DNA of 14,340 nucleotides from Actinomycetes bacterium (GCA_023404805.1 JAEYAL010000241.1:1-14340), one strand, 5' to 3'; shown: positions 6,921 through 13,911, counted from the first letter of the stretch. Notes: a model not told the origin generated them from the letters alone. Numbers and translations are program-made.

Positions 6921-7419
6921 CGTCGCTGGCGAGGACCGCGAGGTCGGCGGCGGGCCGCCGACCGGGGCGCCCGGCGCGCTCTACGAGATGGCCGCGGCGC
7001 GCACCGCGGAGCAGCTCGCCTATATGGAGCAGCTGGAGCGCGACGGGATCTGCATCTTCTGCCCCGAGCACGTCGGTGAGTACCACCGCGAGCCGATCGA
7101 GTGGTCGGGCGAGTTTTTCTATGTCACGAAGAACGACTTCCCCTATGCGGGCACTGTCGCCCACTATTTGATTGTTCCGCACCTGCACGTCCGGTCGTTC
7201 GACGAGCTGCCCGATGAAGCCGGTTCAGAGCTGTGGGCGATCAAACGGATGCTGAAAGATCGCCTGCAACCGCTGGCCACGGCGACGGTCGAGCGCTCCG
7301 GTGACATGCGCTACAACGGGGGGTCCGTGGCGCATTTGCATACGCATTTCGTGGCCCTCCCGGCTGATCCGGAAAAGACCGTCCGCTTTAAAGTCAGCGC
7401 AGCTGCGGAATCCCGCTAA
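6913..7419 (+). CDS. HIT (histidine triad) family protein
   Basis: HIT proteins are nucleotide hydrolases or transferases. The 168-residue product has an N-terminal extension of about 45 residues, then GICIFCPEH (C47, C50, the common CxxC of HIT proteins), NDFPYAGTVAHYLIVPHLH (74-92), and the triad VAHLHTHFVALP with H141, H143 and H145. The nucleophile should be H143. The start is a GTG inside the folA 3' end (8-base overlap); later starts are possible because the N-terminal extension is poorly structured. The second half uses codons such as ATT, GTT, TTG, ACT and TTT, which are rare in neighbouring genes. The exact substrate cannot be read from sequence. Confidence 0.86.
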   Translation: MADVAGEDREVGGGPPTGAPGALYEMAAARTAEQLAYMEQLERDGICIFCPEHVGEYHREPIEWSGEFFYVTKNDFPYAGTVAHYLIVPHLHVRSFDELPDEAGSELWAIKRMLKDRLQPLATATVERSGDMRYNGGSVAHLHTHFVALPADPEKTVRFKVSAAAESR

Positions 7420-7451
7420 CCACTGCCCGGTCTCCGTCCGCGCGTCCCGGT

Positions 7452-7457
7452 TAGGCT
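7452..7457 (+). promoter_or_regulatory. -10 box of a leaderless promoter for the 7464 gene
   Basis: TAGGCT ends 6 bases before the ATG at 7464, a spacing that puts the transcript start at or next to the start codon. No ribosome site is seen between the HIT stop and this ATG. Confidence 0.5.
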
Positions 7458-7463
7458 CCGGGC

Positions 7464-8057
7464 ATGGGGGAACAGCACGCAGCGTTTGGCGAGCCGCTTC
7501 TTGAGCGGCCGAACTGGTTCGGCGGACGCCTGCTCACTGCCGACGACCTCGATCTGCAGCAGTGCTACGTGCGCGAGCGCATGCGCCGCCGCAACCGGCT
7601 CCTGCACGGCTGGGGCGTCGTCCGCGGCCTCGACGTCGCCGCGGGCGCCGGCGTCGACCTCGTGGTCTCGGCGGGCTTCGCCCTCGACCCCGTCGGCAAC
7701 GAGATCCTCGTCCCGCAGGACACCGTGATCGACGCCCAGGCCGCCGGCCTCTCCGGACCGGGTGAGACCCACTGGCTCGCCGTCCGCTGGGACGAAAGCC
7801 CGGTCGGCGAGCTGCCTGCGGCCCGCCCGAACGACCCGCCAGTCGCCGCCGCTTGGCTCGAGGACTTCGAGCTGGCCGTGCTCGGTGCGGCTCCGCCCGA
7901 ACGGGAGTGCGGCCCCGGCGGCGCGACGCCATGGCTCGTGTTGGCGTCGCTCGTCTGGGACGGGCGCCACGAGTTCACGGTCGACACCTCGGTCCGACGC
8001 CGGCTGCAGCCGCCCGCTGAGGCGCCGCGGATCGGTCAGCTGCCGGTCGAGCCGTAG
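7464..8057 (+). CDS. Protein resembling N-terminal domain of phage-tail/contractile-injection-associated proteins
   Basis: The 197-residue protein opens with RPNWFGGRLLTADDLDLQQ (15-33), then YVRERMRRRNRLLHGWGVV (35-53), RGLDV, and GFALDPVGNEILVP. I associate this pattern (RLLTADD, then a basic helix, then LHGWGVV.GL.V, then ALDP.G.EI) with N-terminal regions of proteins in tail-like or contractile-injection loci; this is from memory and moderately certain. The remaining part (about 90-197) is a beta-rich stretch without recognised motifs. There is no signal peptide or membrane helix, and no tail, sheath or baseplate gene is nearby, so this copy is an orphan of unknown role. It has its own promoter, and its 3' end overlaps dut tail-to-tail by 22 bases. 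Confidence 0.7.
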   Translation: MGEQHAAFGEPLLERPNWFGGRLLTADDLDLQQCYVRERMRRRNRLLHGWGVVRGLDVAAGAGVDLVVSAGFALDPVGNEILVPQDTVIDAQAAGLSGPGETHWLAVRWDESPVGELPAARPNDPPVAAAWLEDFELAVLGAAPPERECGPGGATPWLVLASLVWDGRHEFTVDTSVRRRLQPPAEAPRIGQLPVEP

Positions 8058-8500
8058 CCGCCGGCGCCGCGCGCGTCGCCGCCCTGCGGCAGCTCGTCGA
8101 CGGTGACCACCGCGCTGAGCGCCACCGGCACGATCAGCAGCTGCGCGACGCGCTCGCCCGCAGCGAGGTCGATGGCCTGCTCGCGGTCGGTGTTGAGCAG
8201 CAGCAGCTGGAGCTCGCCGCGGTAGCCCGCGTCGATGATCCCGGGCGTGTTGACGACTGACAGCCCGAGGCGCGCCGCCAGCCCAGAGCGCGGGACGACG
8301 AACCCGGCGTAGCCCGGCGGCACCGCGATCGCGAGACCCGTGCCGACGCGCGCTCGGGCGCCCGGCGCGAGGTGCACGCCGTCGAGGATCGACAGGTCGA
8401 GGCCCGCGTCTCCCCCGTGCGCCCGCTGCGGCACGACCGCCCGCTCGTCGAGCACCTTGATGGCAAGGTCCGGAGCGGCGATGGCGGTCGGAGCGGTCAC
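8036..8500 (-). CDS. dut: Deoxyuridine 5'-triphosphate nucleotidohydrolase (dUTPase)
   Basis: The enzyme hydrolyses dUTP to dUMP and pyrophosphate. This keeps uracil out of DNA and feeds ThyA. The 154-residue protein shows all five trimeric dUTPase motifs in order: AGLDLS, PRSGLA, NTPGIIDAGYRGEL (catalytic Asp and the uracil-binding region), ERVAQLLIVPV, and the C-terminal P-loop-like RGAGGYGSTG (Tyr where Phe is more usual, still aromatic). Length is normal. The start is GTG at 8500, set by the N-terminus and by a TAGCAT box 7 bases upstream. It lies about 100 bases after hflX on the same strand but appears to have its own leaderless promoter. Confidence 0.94.
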   Translation of the reverse strand: MTAPTAIAAPDLAIKVLDERAVVPQRAHGGDAGLDLSILDGVHLAPGARARVGTGLAIAVPPGYAGFVVPRSGLAARLGLSVVNTPGIIDAGYRGELQLLLLNTDREQAIDLAAGERVAQLLIVPVALSAVVTVDELPQGGDARGAGGYGSTGS

Positions 8501-8507
8501 CGCCGCG

Positions 8508-8513
8508 ATGCTA
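8508..8513 (-). promoter_or_regulatory. -10 box of a leaderless dut promoter
   Basis: TAGCAT on the minus strand ends 7 bases before the GTG at 8500. The spacing predicts a transcript that begins at or beside the GTG. No Shine-Dalgarno-like sequence is placed to serve this start. Confidence 0.5.
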
Positions 8514-8571
8514 CGAGGCGAGCCGCGGCCGCTACGTCCTCGGGCCCCGGACGGCTCGCTGCGAGTCCGCT

Positions 8572-8591
8572 ACGAGCGCGAAACGGCTCGT
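8572..8591 (-). terminator. Possible hflX terminator hairpin
   Basis: ACGAGC and GCTCGT form a perfect 6-bp stem with an 8-base loop, starting 8 bases past the hflX stop (minus strand). There is no T-tract, so it is a weak candidate; it could equally be a chance palindrome. Confidence 0.3.
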
Positions 8592-8599
8592 CGGCTCGG

Positions 8600-10081
8600 T
8601 CAGGCGCCAGCCTGCGCCACCGCGTAGCGCTCGTACTTGGCCGCCCGCTGGTTCGGCACGCGGACCGTGAGGCGGACGCCTTCGGGCACGTCCTCGCGGA
8701 CGAGCTCGTCGTCGACCTTGTAGAGCTCGGCCACGATCGCGCCGTCGGAGTGCGGGATCAGCAGCTCCATCGTGGTCGCCGTCGAGGCGAAGGCCTGCTC
8801 GATGACCTCGGTGAGCTCGTCGAGGCCCTCGCCCGTGGCCGCGCTGATCTGCACGGAGCCGGGGTGCGCGAGGCGCAGGCCCTGGCGCTCGACGTCGGAG
8901 AGGCGGTCGCACTTGTTGAGGACCAGCAGGCGCGGGCGCTCGCCGGCGCCGATCTCGTCGAGGACGTTCTCGACCGTCTTGATCGTCCCCCAGCGCATCT
9001 CGTCCTCCTCGGAGGCGTCGACCACGTGGAGGATCAGGTCGGCGAGCTTGGTCTCGACCAGCGTGGCGCCGAACGCGTCGACGAGCTGATGCGGGAGCTT
9101 GCGGATGAACCCGACCGTGTCGGTGACGAGGTAGTTGCGGCCGTTGAGGCGGGCGGTGCGGGTCGCCGGGTCGAGGGTGTGGAAGAGCTGGTCGCCGGTC
9201 GAGATCTCGGCGCCGGAGATCGCGTGCAGGAGCGTCGACTTGCCGGCGTTGGTGTAGCCCGCCAGCGCGAGCGACGGCAGCTGCGCGCGGTTGCGTTCGG
9301 CGCGCATCGTGTCGCGGTGGGCGGAGACATCCTTGAGGCGGCGCCGCAACTGGGCCATGCGGCCGCGGGCGAGCCGGCGGTCGGTCTCGATCTGGGTCTC
9401 GCCAGGGCCACGCGTGCCCACGCCGCCGTCGCCGAGGCGGTCGAGGTGCTGCCAGAGCCCTCGCATGCGGGCCATGTTGTACTGCAGCTGGGCCAGCTCG
9501 ACCTGGAGCTTGCCCTCGGCCGAGTGGGCGTGCCCGGCGAAGATGTCGAGGATCAGCGCGGTGCGGTCGATCACCGGCAGCTTGAGGCCGTCTTCGAGGT
9601 TGCGCTCCTGGCGGGCCGAGAGCTCGTCGTCGGTGACGATCACGTTCGCGCCGAGCTCCTTCGCGAGGCGCTTGACCTCGGTGACCTTGCCCGGGCCGAC
9701 GTACGTGTTCGGATGCGCGGCTTCGCGGCGCTGCACCACCTCGCCGACGACCTCGACCTCAGCGGTCTTGAGCAGCTCAGCCAGCTCGGTGAGGTCCTCG
9801 TCGGTGGCGAGCACGCCGACCATCAGCGCCTTCTGGCGGTCGCGCGCGCGGCGCAGCTCGTCGACAGCGTTGGGGTCGTGCGCTTCCTGGCGCTCGCGGC
9901 GCCGCTGAGCGCGGCGGCCCTCGATCTCCTCGGCGTCCTCGTCGTCGTCGCCCCAGTCCTCAGCCGCCAGCTCGGCGTCGTCATATTCCTCGACGTCGAG
10001 TTCGGAGTCGAAGCCGTCCGGCAGCGTGCTGCCGTCGAAGTCGTCGTTGTCGCGCTGCGGAGGGGTCTCGGGTTCAGGCAC
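8600..10081 (-). CDS. hflX: GTPase HflX
   Basis: HflX is a ribosome-associated GTPase that rescues or splits stalled ribosomes in other bacteria. The 493-residue protein has the HflX-specific signature RGPGETQIETDRR (224-236), G1 GYTNAGKST (275-283), G3 DTVGF (321-325) and G4 NKCD (379-382). The N-terminal HflX domain includes HPNTYVGPGK and ends in a coiled region before the G domain. The first 55 residues or so are very acidic (runs of D and E such as WGDDDEDAEEIEG) and are followed by an Arg-rich stretch. I chose GTG 10081 because it is 8 bases past the TAGACT box; TTG at 10084 adds one residue. It is transcribed divergently from dapE. Confidence 0.95.
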   Translation of the reverse strand: MPEPETPPQRDNDDFDGSTLPDGFDSELDVEEYDDAELAAEDWGDDDEDAEEIEGRRAQRRRERQEAHDPNAVDELRRARDRQKALMVGVLATDEDLTELAELLKTAEVEVVGEVVQRREAAHPNTYVGPGKVTEVKRLAKELGANVIVTDDELSARQERNLEDGLKLPVIDRTALILDIFAGHAHSAEGKLQVELAQLQYNMARMRGLWQHLDRLGDGGVGTRGPGETQIETDRRLARGRMAQLRRRLKDVSAHRDTMRAERNRAQLPSLALAGYTNAGKSTLLHAISGAEISTGDQLFHTLDPATRTARLNGRNYLVTDTVGFIRKLPHQLVDAFGATLVETKLADLILHVVDASEEDEMRWGTIKTVENVLDEIGAGERPRLLVLNKCDRLSDVERQGLRLAHPGSVQISAATGEGLDELTEVIEQAFASTATTMELLIPHSDGAIVAELYKVDDELVREDVPEGVRLTVRVPNQRAAKYERYAVAQAGA

Positions 10082-10089
10082 CAAGAAGC

Positions 10090-10095
10090 AGTCTA
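10090..10095 (-). promoter_or_regulatory. -10 box of a leaderless hflX promoter
   Basis: TAGACT on the minus strand ends 8 bases before GTG 10081 (5 before TTG 10084). The spacing favours GTG as the first codon of a leaderless message. Confidence 0.5.
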
Positions 10096-10117
10096 GGCCG
10101 TCGCTGCGACGCCGCGG

Positions 10118-10159
10118 CGGTCGAGCGGTCGAGCAGCGCCGCCTCCTGTGGGAGCGGCG
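10118..10159. repeat. Tandem 8-mer and bulged hairpin between hflX and dapE
   Basis: CGGTCGAG is present twice in tandem at 10118-10133. It is followed at 10137-10159 by an inverted repeat: CGCCG and CTCC pair with GGAG and CGGCG, with one bulged C and a TGTG loop. This lies between the two divergent -10 boxes, where a regulator could bind. In DNA this GC-rich, short repeats also arise by chance, and no regulator is identified. Confidence 0.3.
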
Positions 10160-10202
10160 TCAGGCGCTCGGCGGCACGCGCCCAGGCCGCCCTGCGCCCC
10201 TC

Positions 10203-10208
10203 TACCCT
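10203..10208 (+). promoter_or_regulatory. -10 box of a leaderless dapE promoter
   Basis: TACCCT ends 8 bases before the ATG at 10217, so the dapE-dapC message probably begins at the start codon. No convincing -35 hexamer is visible. Confidence 0.55.
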
Positions 10209-10216
10209 TCCGTGGG

Positions 10217-11392
10217 ATGACCGCCGCCGCTGACGGACCCGCCTCGACTGCCGCCTCCGCCGCGCTGGCGACCCAGTTGGCGGAGGCGACGCTGGCGCTA
10301 GTCGATGTCCGCTCGCCGTCGTGGGAAGAGGCCGAGGCGCTGGAGCATTGCGCCGCGCGGCTCGCCGGCGCGGGCGTGCCCCTGCGCTGGGGTCCAGAGC
10401 GCGACGGGCTCCTCTTCGGCCAATTGGCATCTGAGGGTGACACCAGCAAGCCGCTGGTACTGCTCGCGGGCCATGTCGACACGGTCCCCGAGCAGGGCAA
10501 CCTCCCCGGCCGGATCGCAGACGGCAAGGTGCACGGGCTCGGGTCGACCGACATGAAGGGCGCGTGCGCGGTGATCGTCGAGCTGCTCTGCGACCTGTGG
10601 GCGCAGCGCGACGGGCTCGCGTGCCGGCTCGGCGGCATCCTGTTCGCGCGTGAGGAGCTGCCGTTCGGCGACTCGGCGCTGACGCCGCTGCTCGCGCATG
10701 AGGTGTCGCTCGCCGCTGACGCCGCGGAGCTCCACGGCGGCGCCCGCGCGACCGACGCCGACTTCGCGGTCGTCATGGAGCCGACCTCGGGGAAGGTCCA
10801 GGCCGGGTGCCTCGGCAACCTCAACGCCACCTGGAAGTTCCAGGGCAAGAGCGCCCATTCGGCGCGGCCGTGGCAGGGCGAGAACGCGCTCGACGCGGTC
10901 GGCGCGGCGCTGACGCGGCTCGCGGCCGTCGAGCCGATCCGCCATGTGTTCGCGGGCCTCGAGTACGCCGAGTGCATCACCGCGACGGGCGTGCGCGGAG
11001 GCGTCGCGCGCAACGTCGTCCCCGGCGAGGCCGAGATCGACGTGAACTACCGCTATCCGCCGGGCAAGTCGGCCGCCGACGCCGAAGCGACGCTCCGCGA
11101 GCACACGGCGGGGCTCGGCGAGATCGAGATCATCGGGCACGCGCCGTCGGGCGCCGTCACGGTCGACGGGCCGCTCGCGCAGCGCCTGATCGCGCTCTCT
11201 GGAGACGCGCCCGAGCCCAAGCAGGCGTGGACGCCCGTCGCGGAGCTGACGATCGCCGGCGTCGACGCTGTGAACTTCGGGCCTGGCGACCCCCCGCTCG
11301 CGCACCAGGTCGACGAGTACGTGCGCATCGACGGGCTCGTGCACGCCTACGAGACGCTCGCGACGCTCGTGCGCGACGGAGCCGGCGCATGA
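10217..11392 (+). CDS. dapE: Succinyl-diaminopimelate desuccinylase
   Basis: DapE removes succinate from N-succinyl-LL-DAP to give LL-DAP, on the route to meso-DAP and lysine. The 391-residue product is an M20 metallopeptidase. H86 and D88 lie in LLAGHVDTVP, the bridging D112 in GLGSTDMKG, catalytic E146 and metal ligand E147 in FAREELPFGDS, E188 in VVMEPTSG, and H363 near the C-terminus in PLAHQVDEYV. The dimerisation (lid) domain lies between about 195 and 305, with GKSAHSARPWQGENA at its start. The ATG at 10217 is fixed by the promoter spacing; longer readings have no homologous N-terminus. Neighbouring dapC and dapD confirm the pathway. The stop overlaps dapC as ATGA. Confidence 0.93.
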   Translation: MTAAADGPASTAASAALATQLAEATLALVDVRSPSWEEAEALEHCAARLAGAGVPLRWGPERDGLLFGQLASEGDTSKPLVLLAGHVDTVPEQGNLPGRIADGKVHGLGSTDMKGACAVIVELLCDLWAQRDGLACRLGGILFAREELPFGDSALTPLLAHEVSLAADAAELHGGARATDADFAVVMEPTSGKVQAGCLGNLNATWKFQGKSAHSARPWQGENALDAVGAALTRLAAVEPIRHVFAGLEYAECITATGVRGGVARNVVPGEAEIDVNYRYPPGKSAADAEATLREHTAGLGEIEIIGHAPSGAVTVDGPLAQRLIALSGDAPEPKQAWTPVAELTIAGVDAVNFGPGDPPLAHQVDEYVRIDGLVHAYETLATLVRDGAGA

Positions 11393-12783
11393 GCAAGGTC
11401 CCGTTCCCGCCCGACCACATCCGGTACGCCGTCAACCCGGCGCTGCGCAACGCGACCACCTACCCGTTCCAGCGGCTCGCTCTCGCTCGGGCGGTCGCGA
11501 ACACGGCGCCGGGCGGCCTGATCGACCTCGGCGTCGGCGAACCGCAAGAGGAGACGCCAGCCTTCATCCGCCAGGCGCTGATCGACGCGGTCGCGCCGCA
11601 GTCGCCCTACCCCACCGCCGTCGGCCAGCCGGCGCTGCGGCAGGCGATCGCGCGGTGGGTCCGCCAGCGGTACTCGGTGACGCTCAACCCCGACAAGCAG
11701 ATCGTCCCGACGCTGGGCGCCAAGGAGATCGTCTACTCGCTCGGGCAGGCGTTCACCGACCGCGAGGGCTACTCGCTGACCTGGTCGGCCGACGACGGCG
11801 GCTACGACGGGTCAGGCTGGGACTCGGTCGAGTTCGCGCCGCGGCGGACGATCGCGCTGCCGACGCCGTCGTACCCCGTCTATGAGCTCGGCGCCCGGAT
11901 GGCCGGCGCCTACCAGGAGCGTCTCAAGCTCACCGAGTCGGGCGGCTGGCTCCCCGACCTCGACCGGATCCACAACTGGGACGAGCTCGCGATCTTCTGG
12001 GTCAACTCGCCGCACAACCCGACGGGCGCCGTCGCGCCGCTGGAGTGGCTCGAGGAGGCTGCCGCCCTCTGCCGCCGCCACGGCGTGATCCTCGCCTGCG
12101 ACGAGGCGTACAGCGAGCTGTGGTTCGAAGGCCACGCTCCGCCGTCGGGCTTGCAGCTGTCGGACCTCACCGGCGTTCTGGTGATCAACACGCTCTCCAA
12201 GCGCTCGTCGATGCCGGGGATCCGCAGCGGCTTCATCGCCGGCGACCCCGCCCTCATCAAACTGATCCAGCGGTGGCGCCCGAGCGTCGGCACCGCGCCT
12301 CAGGCGTTCGTGCAGGCCGCGGCGATCGCCGCGTGGAGCGACGAGGACCATGTGACGGAGGCCCGCGACCGCTACCGCACCAAGCTCGCGGCGCTGCAGC
12401 CCGGCCTCGACGCCCTCAGGCTCAGCAACGCCGGCGGCCCAGGGTCGTTCTTCCGCTGGCTCCGGCTGCCCGGCGAGTCCGCCTGGTTGCAGCCGGACGT
12501 CGCTCCGGCGCCCGAGATCGCGCACCTCGCGTTCCAGCTCGACGGCCGCATCGAACCTGACGAGCCGGTCGACCCGGACCGCGCGTGGCCGCCGCAGCCC
12601 GCGCGCCGCCCGCGGCGTTCGGCGCTCGCCGCGGCCATCCTCGCGCAGACGGGCATCGTCGCCGCACCGGGGTCGTTCTTCGGCGACGACTACGGCGACT
12701 ACCTGCGCGTGGCCCTTGTGCCGACACTCGAGCGCTGCCACGAGGCCGCCGAGCGCATGGCACAGGTAGCCTCAGGCAGGTGA
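11389..12783 (+). CDS. dapC: N-succinyldiaminopimelate aminotransferase DapC, with insertions
   Basis: DapC is a PLP enzyme that transfers an amino group from glutamate to N-succinyl-2-amino-6-ketopimelate, the step between DapD and DapE. Class I aminotransferase motifs are IDLGVGEPQEETP (45-57), SPHNPTG (187-193), ACDEAYSEL (226-234, PLP-binding D228 and Y231), and the Schiff-base lysine K261 in NTLSKRSSMPGIRSGF. At 464 residues it is clearly longer than usual DapC proteins (about 360-400). Two insertions explain this: a Gly/Asp/Trp-rich segment at about 125-153 and a Pro/Asp-rich one at about 371-420. The reading frame stays open and coding-like across both. The ATG overlaps the dapE stop; the stop overlaps the dapD GTG as GTGA. 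Confidence 0.88.
   Translation: MSKVPFPPDHIRYAVNPALRNATTYPFQRLALARAVANTAPGGLIDLGVGEPQEETPAFIRQALIDAVAPQSPYPTAVGQPALRQAIARWVRQRYSVTLNPDKQIVPTLGAKEIVYSLGQAFTDREGYSLTWSADDGGYDGSGWDSVEFAPRRTIALPTPSYPVYELGARMAGAYQERLKLTESGGWLPDLDRIHNWDELAIFWVNSPHNPTGAVAPLEWLEEAAALCRRHGVILACDEAYSELWFEGHAPPSGLQLSDLTGVLVINTLSKRSSMPGIRSGFIAGDPALIKLIQRWRPSVGTAPQAFVQAAAIAAWSDEDHVTEARDRYRTKLAALQPGLDALRLSNAGGPGSFFRWLRLPGESAWLQPDVAPAPEIAHLAFQLDGRIEPDEPVDPDRAWPPQPARRPRRSALAAAILAQTGIVAAPGSFFGDDYGDYLRVALVPTLERCHEAAERMAQVASGR
12767..12772 (+). promoter_or_regulatory. Candidate internal -10 box for dapD, inside dapC
   Basis: TAGCCT lies within the last codons of dapC and ends 7 bases before the dapD GTG at 12780. The same spacing occurs before other genes here, so dapD may also be made from its own leaderless transcript. 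Confidence 0.45.
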
Positions 12784-13805
12784 CCGACCAGGCTGCCTCC
12801 ACCTTCGCCCGACCGGCCTTCGCCGTCGGCCTGGCGACGATCGTCCGCTCGACCGGCGCGATCCTCGACACCTTCTACCCGGCGCCGACGATCGACCCGC
12901 AGGTCGCTCAGGACTTCGCCGCGCGCGCCGGGCTGACCGCGGCTGGTTCGGTGCGTCTCGCCCACGCCAAGGCCTCCGACCTCGGCGGCGGCTCGCTCGC
13001 CGGCTCGGTCGGCCCGGATGACGCCCGCGGCGTCGACCTCGTCGCCGTCGCGACACTGATCGAGGACCTCGACGCGATCCCGACCGACGCCCACGACGTC
13101 TACCTGCGCCTGCACCTGCTGTCGCACCGCCTGGTCCGCCCGCATGAGCTCAACCTCGACGGCCAGTTCGGCATCCTGCAGAACGTCGTCTGGACGAACC
13201 AGGGCCCGTGCGCCGTCGACGGCTTCGAGCAGGTCCGCCTGGCGCTGCGCGCCGCTGGCCGCCCGGTCAACGTGACCTCGATCGACAAGTTCCCGCGGAT
13301 GACCGACTACGTCGTGCCGTCGGGCGTGCGCATCGCCGACGCCGACCGCGTCCGCCTCGGCGCCCACCTCGCGTCGGGCACGACCGTCATGCACGAGGGC
13401 TTCGTGAACTTCAACGCCGGCACGCTCGGCGCGTCGATGGTCGAAGGCCGCATCTCGGCGGGCGTCGTGATCGGCGACGGCACCGACATCGGCGGCGGCG
13501 CCTCGATCATGGGCACGCTCTCTGGCGGCGGCAAGGAGGTCATCAGCCTCGGCGAGCGCTGCCTCCTCGGCGCCAATGCCGGCCTCGGGATCTCGCTGGG
13601 CGACGACTGCGTCGTCGAAGCCGGCCTCTACCTCACCGCTGGCACGGTCGTCTCGACGCCCGAAGGCGCCGTCAAGGCCCGCGACCTCTCCGGCCAGAAC
13701 GGCATCCTCGTGCGCCGCAACTCCGTGTCGGGCGCCGTCGAGGCGCACCCGCGTTCCGGCGGCTCGTGGCAGGGCCTCAACGCGGTCCTGCACGCCAACG
13801 ACTGA
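12780..13805 (+). CDS. dapD: Tetrahydrodipicolinate N-succinyltransferase (actinobacterial type)
   Basis: DapD transfers succinyl from succinyl-CoA to tetrahydrodipicolinate, the first step of the succinylase branch. The 341-residue protein has an N-terminal alpha/beta domain and a left-handed beta-helix of hexapeptide repeats from about 175 to 300 (for example VRLGAHLASGTTVMHEG). HEGFVNFNAGT (205-215) holds the likely catalytic E206, and MVEGRIS follows at 220-226. These match the actinobacterial DapD group rather than the E. coli form. The GTG at 12780 overlaps the dapC stop (GTGA); the frame is open further upstream, but that part is antisense-like Arg-rich sequence within dapC. A terminator hairpin follows immediately. 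Confidence 0.94.
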   Translation: MTDQAASTFARPAFAVGLATIVRSTGAILDTFYPAPTIDPQVAQDFAARAGLTAAGSVRLAHAKASDLGGGSLAGSVGPDDARGVDLVAVATLIEDLDAIPTDAHDVYLRLHLLSHRLVRPHELNLDGQFGILQNVVWTNQGPCAVDGFEQVRLALRAAGRPVNVTSIDKFPRMTDYVVPSGVRIADADRVRLGAHLASGTTVMHEGFVNFNAGTLGASMVEGRISAGVVIGDGTDIGGGASIMGTLSGGGKEVISLGERCLLGANAGLGISLGDDCVVEAGLYLTAGTVVSTPEGAVKARDLSGQNGILVRRNSVSGAVEAHPRSGGSWQGLNAVLHAND

Positions 13806-13806
13806 G

Positions 13807-13823
13807 GGCGCTCGGCGAGCGCC
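13807..13823 (+). terminator. Intrinsic terminator after dapD
   Basis: GGCGCTC and GAGCGCC form a perfect 7-bp stem with a GGC loop, one base past the dapD stop, followed by AGCTTGTCT, which is weakly T-rich. This fits the short-tailed terminators of GC-rich bacteria and should end the dap operon. Confidence 0.65.
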
Positions 13824-13863
13824 AGCTTGTCTACCCCCGTTCGCGCAGGGCGACGCGGCCGGC

Positions 13864-13869
13864 TACCGT
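13864..13869 (+). promoter_or_regulatory. Candidate -10 box upstream of the MFS gene leader
   Basis: TACCGT fits TANNNT. A transcript from it would start near 13876-13879, next to the GTG of a 10-codon ORF, leaving about 205 bases of leader before the MFS start. It lies downstream of the dapD terminator. Confidence 0.4.
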
Positions 13870-13878
13870 CGGCGTCCT

Positions 13879-13911
13879 GTGACGAACGCCCGTCTCACCA
13901 CTCCCGGCTGA
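13879..13911 (+). CDS. Possible 10-residue leaderless leader peptide
   Basis: GTG followed by nine sense codons and TGA encodes MTNARLTTPG. The GTG lies 9 bases past the TACCGT box, close to the spacing at the leaderless genes here. It ends about 55 bases before a large hairpin in the leader of the MFS gene, so ribosome movement on it could affect folding. The evidence is positional only; ORFs this short are common by chance. Confidence 0.25.
   Translation: MTNARLTTPG

Noticed and set aside
8372..10096. A 574-codon plus-strand ORF across hflX
   Set aside because: It is antisense to a clear HflX with all GTPase motifs. Its product is a low-complexity Arg/Val/Glu/Leu-rich shadow typical of GC-rich DNA.
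10807..11388. Upstream extension of the dapC frame into dapE
   Set aside because: The extra 194 codons are an Arg-rich shadow of dapE. The ATG at 11389 overlaps the dapE stop and begins the homologous region.
12585..12779. Upstream extension of dapD to 12585
   Set aside because: The added 65 residues are Arg/Ala-rich and lie in another frame of dapC. The GTG at 12780 has a stop/start overlap and matching promoter spacing.
12699..13793. A 364-codon minus-strand ORF across dapD
   Set aside because: It is an antisense shadow of the DapD hexapeptide-repeat protein with no recognisable domain.
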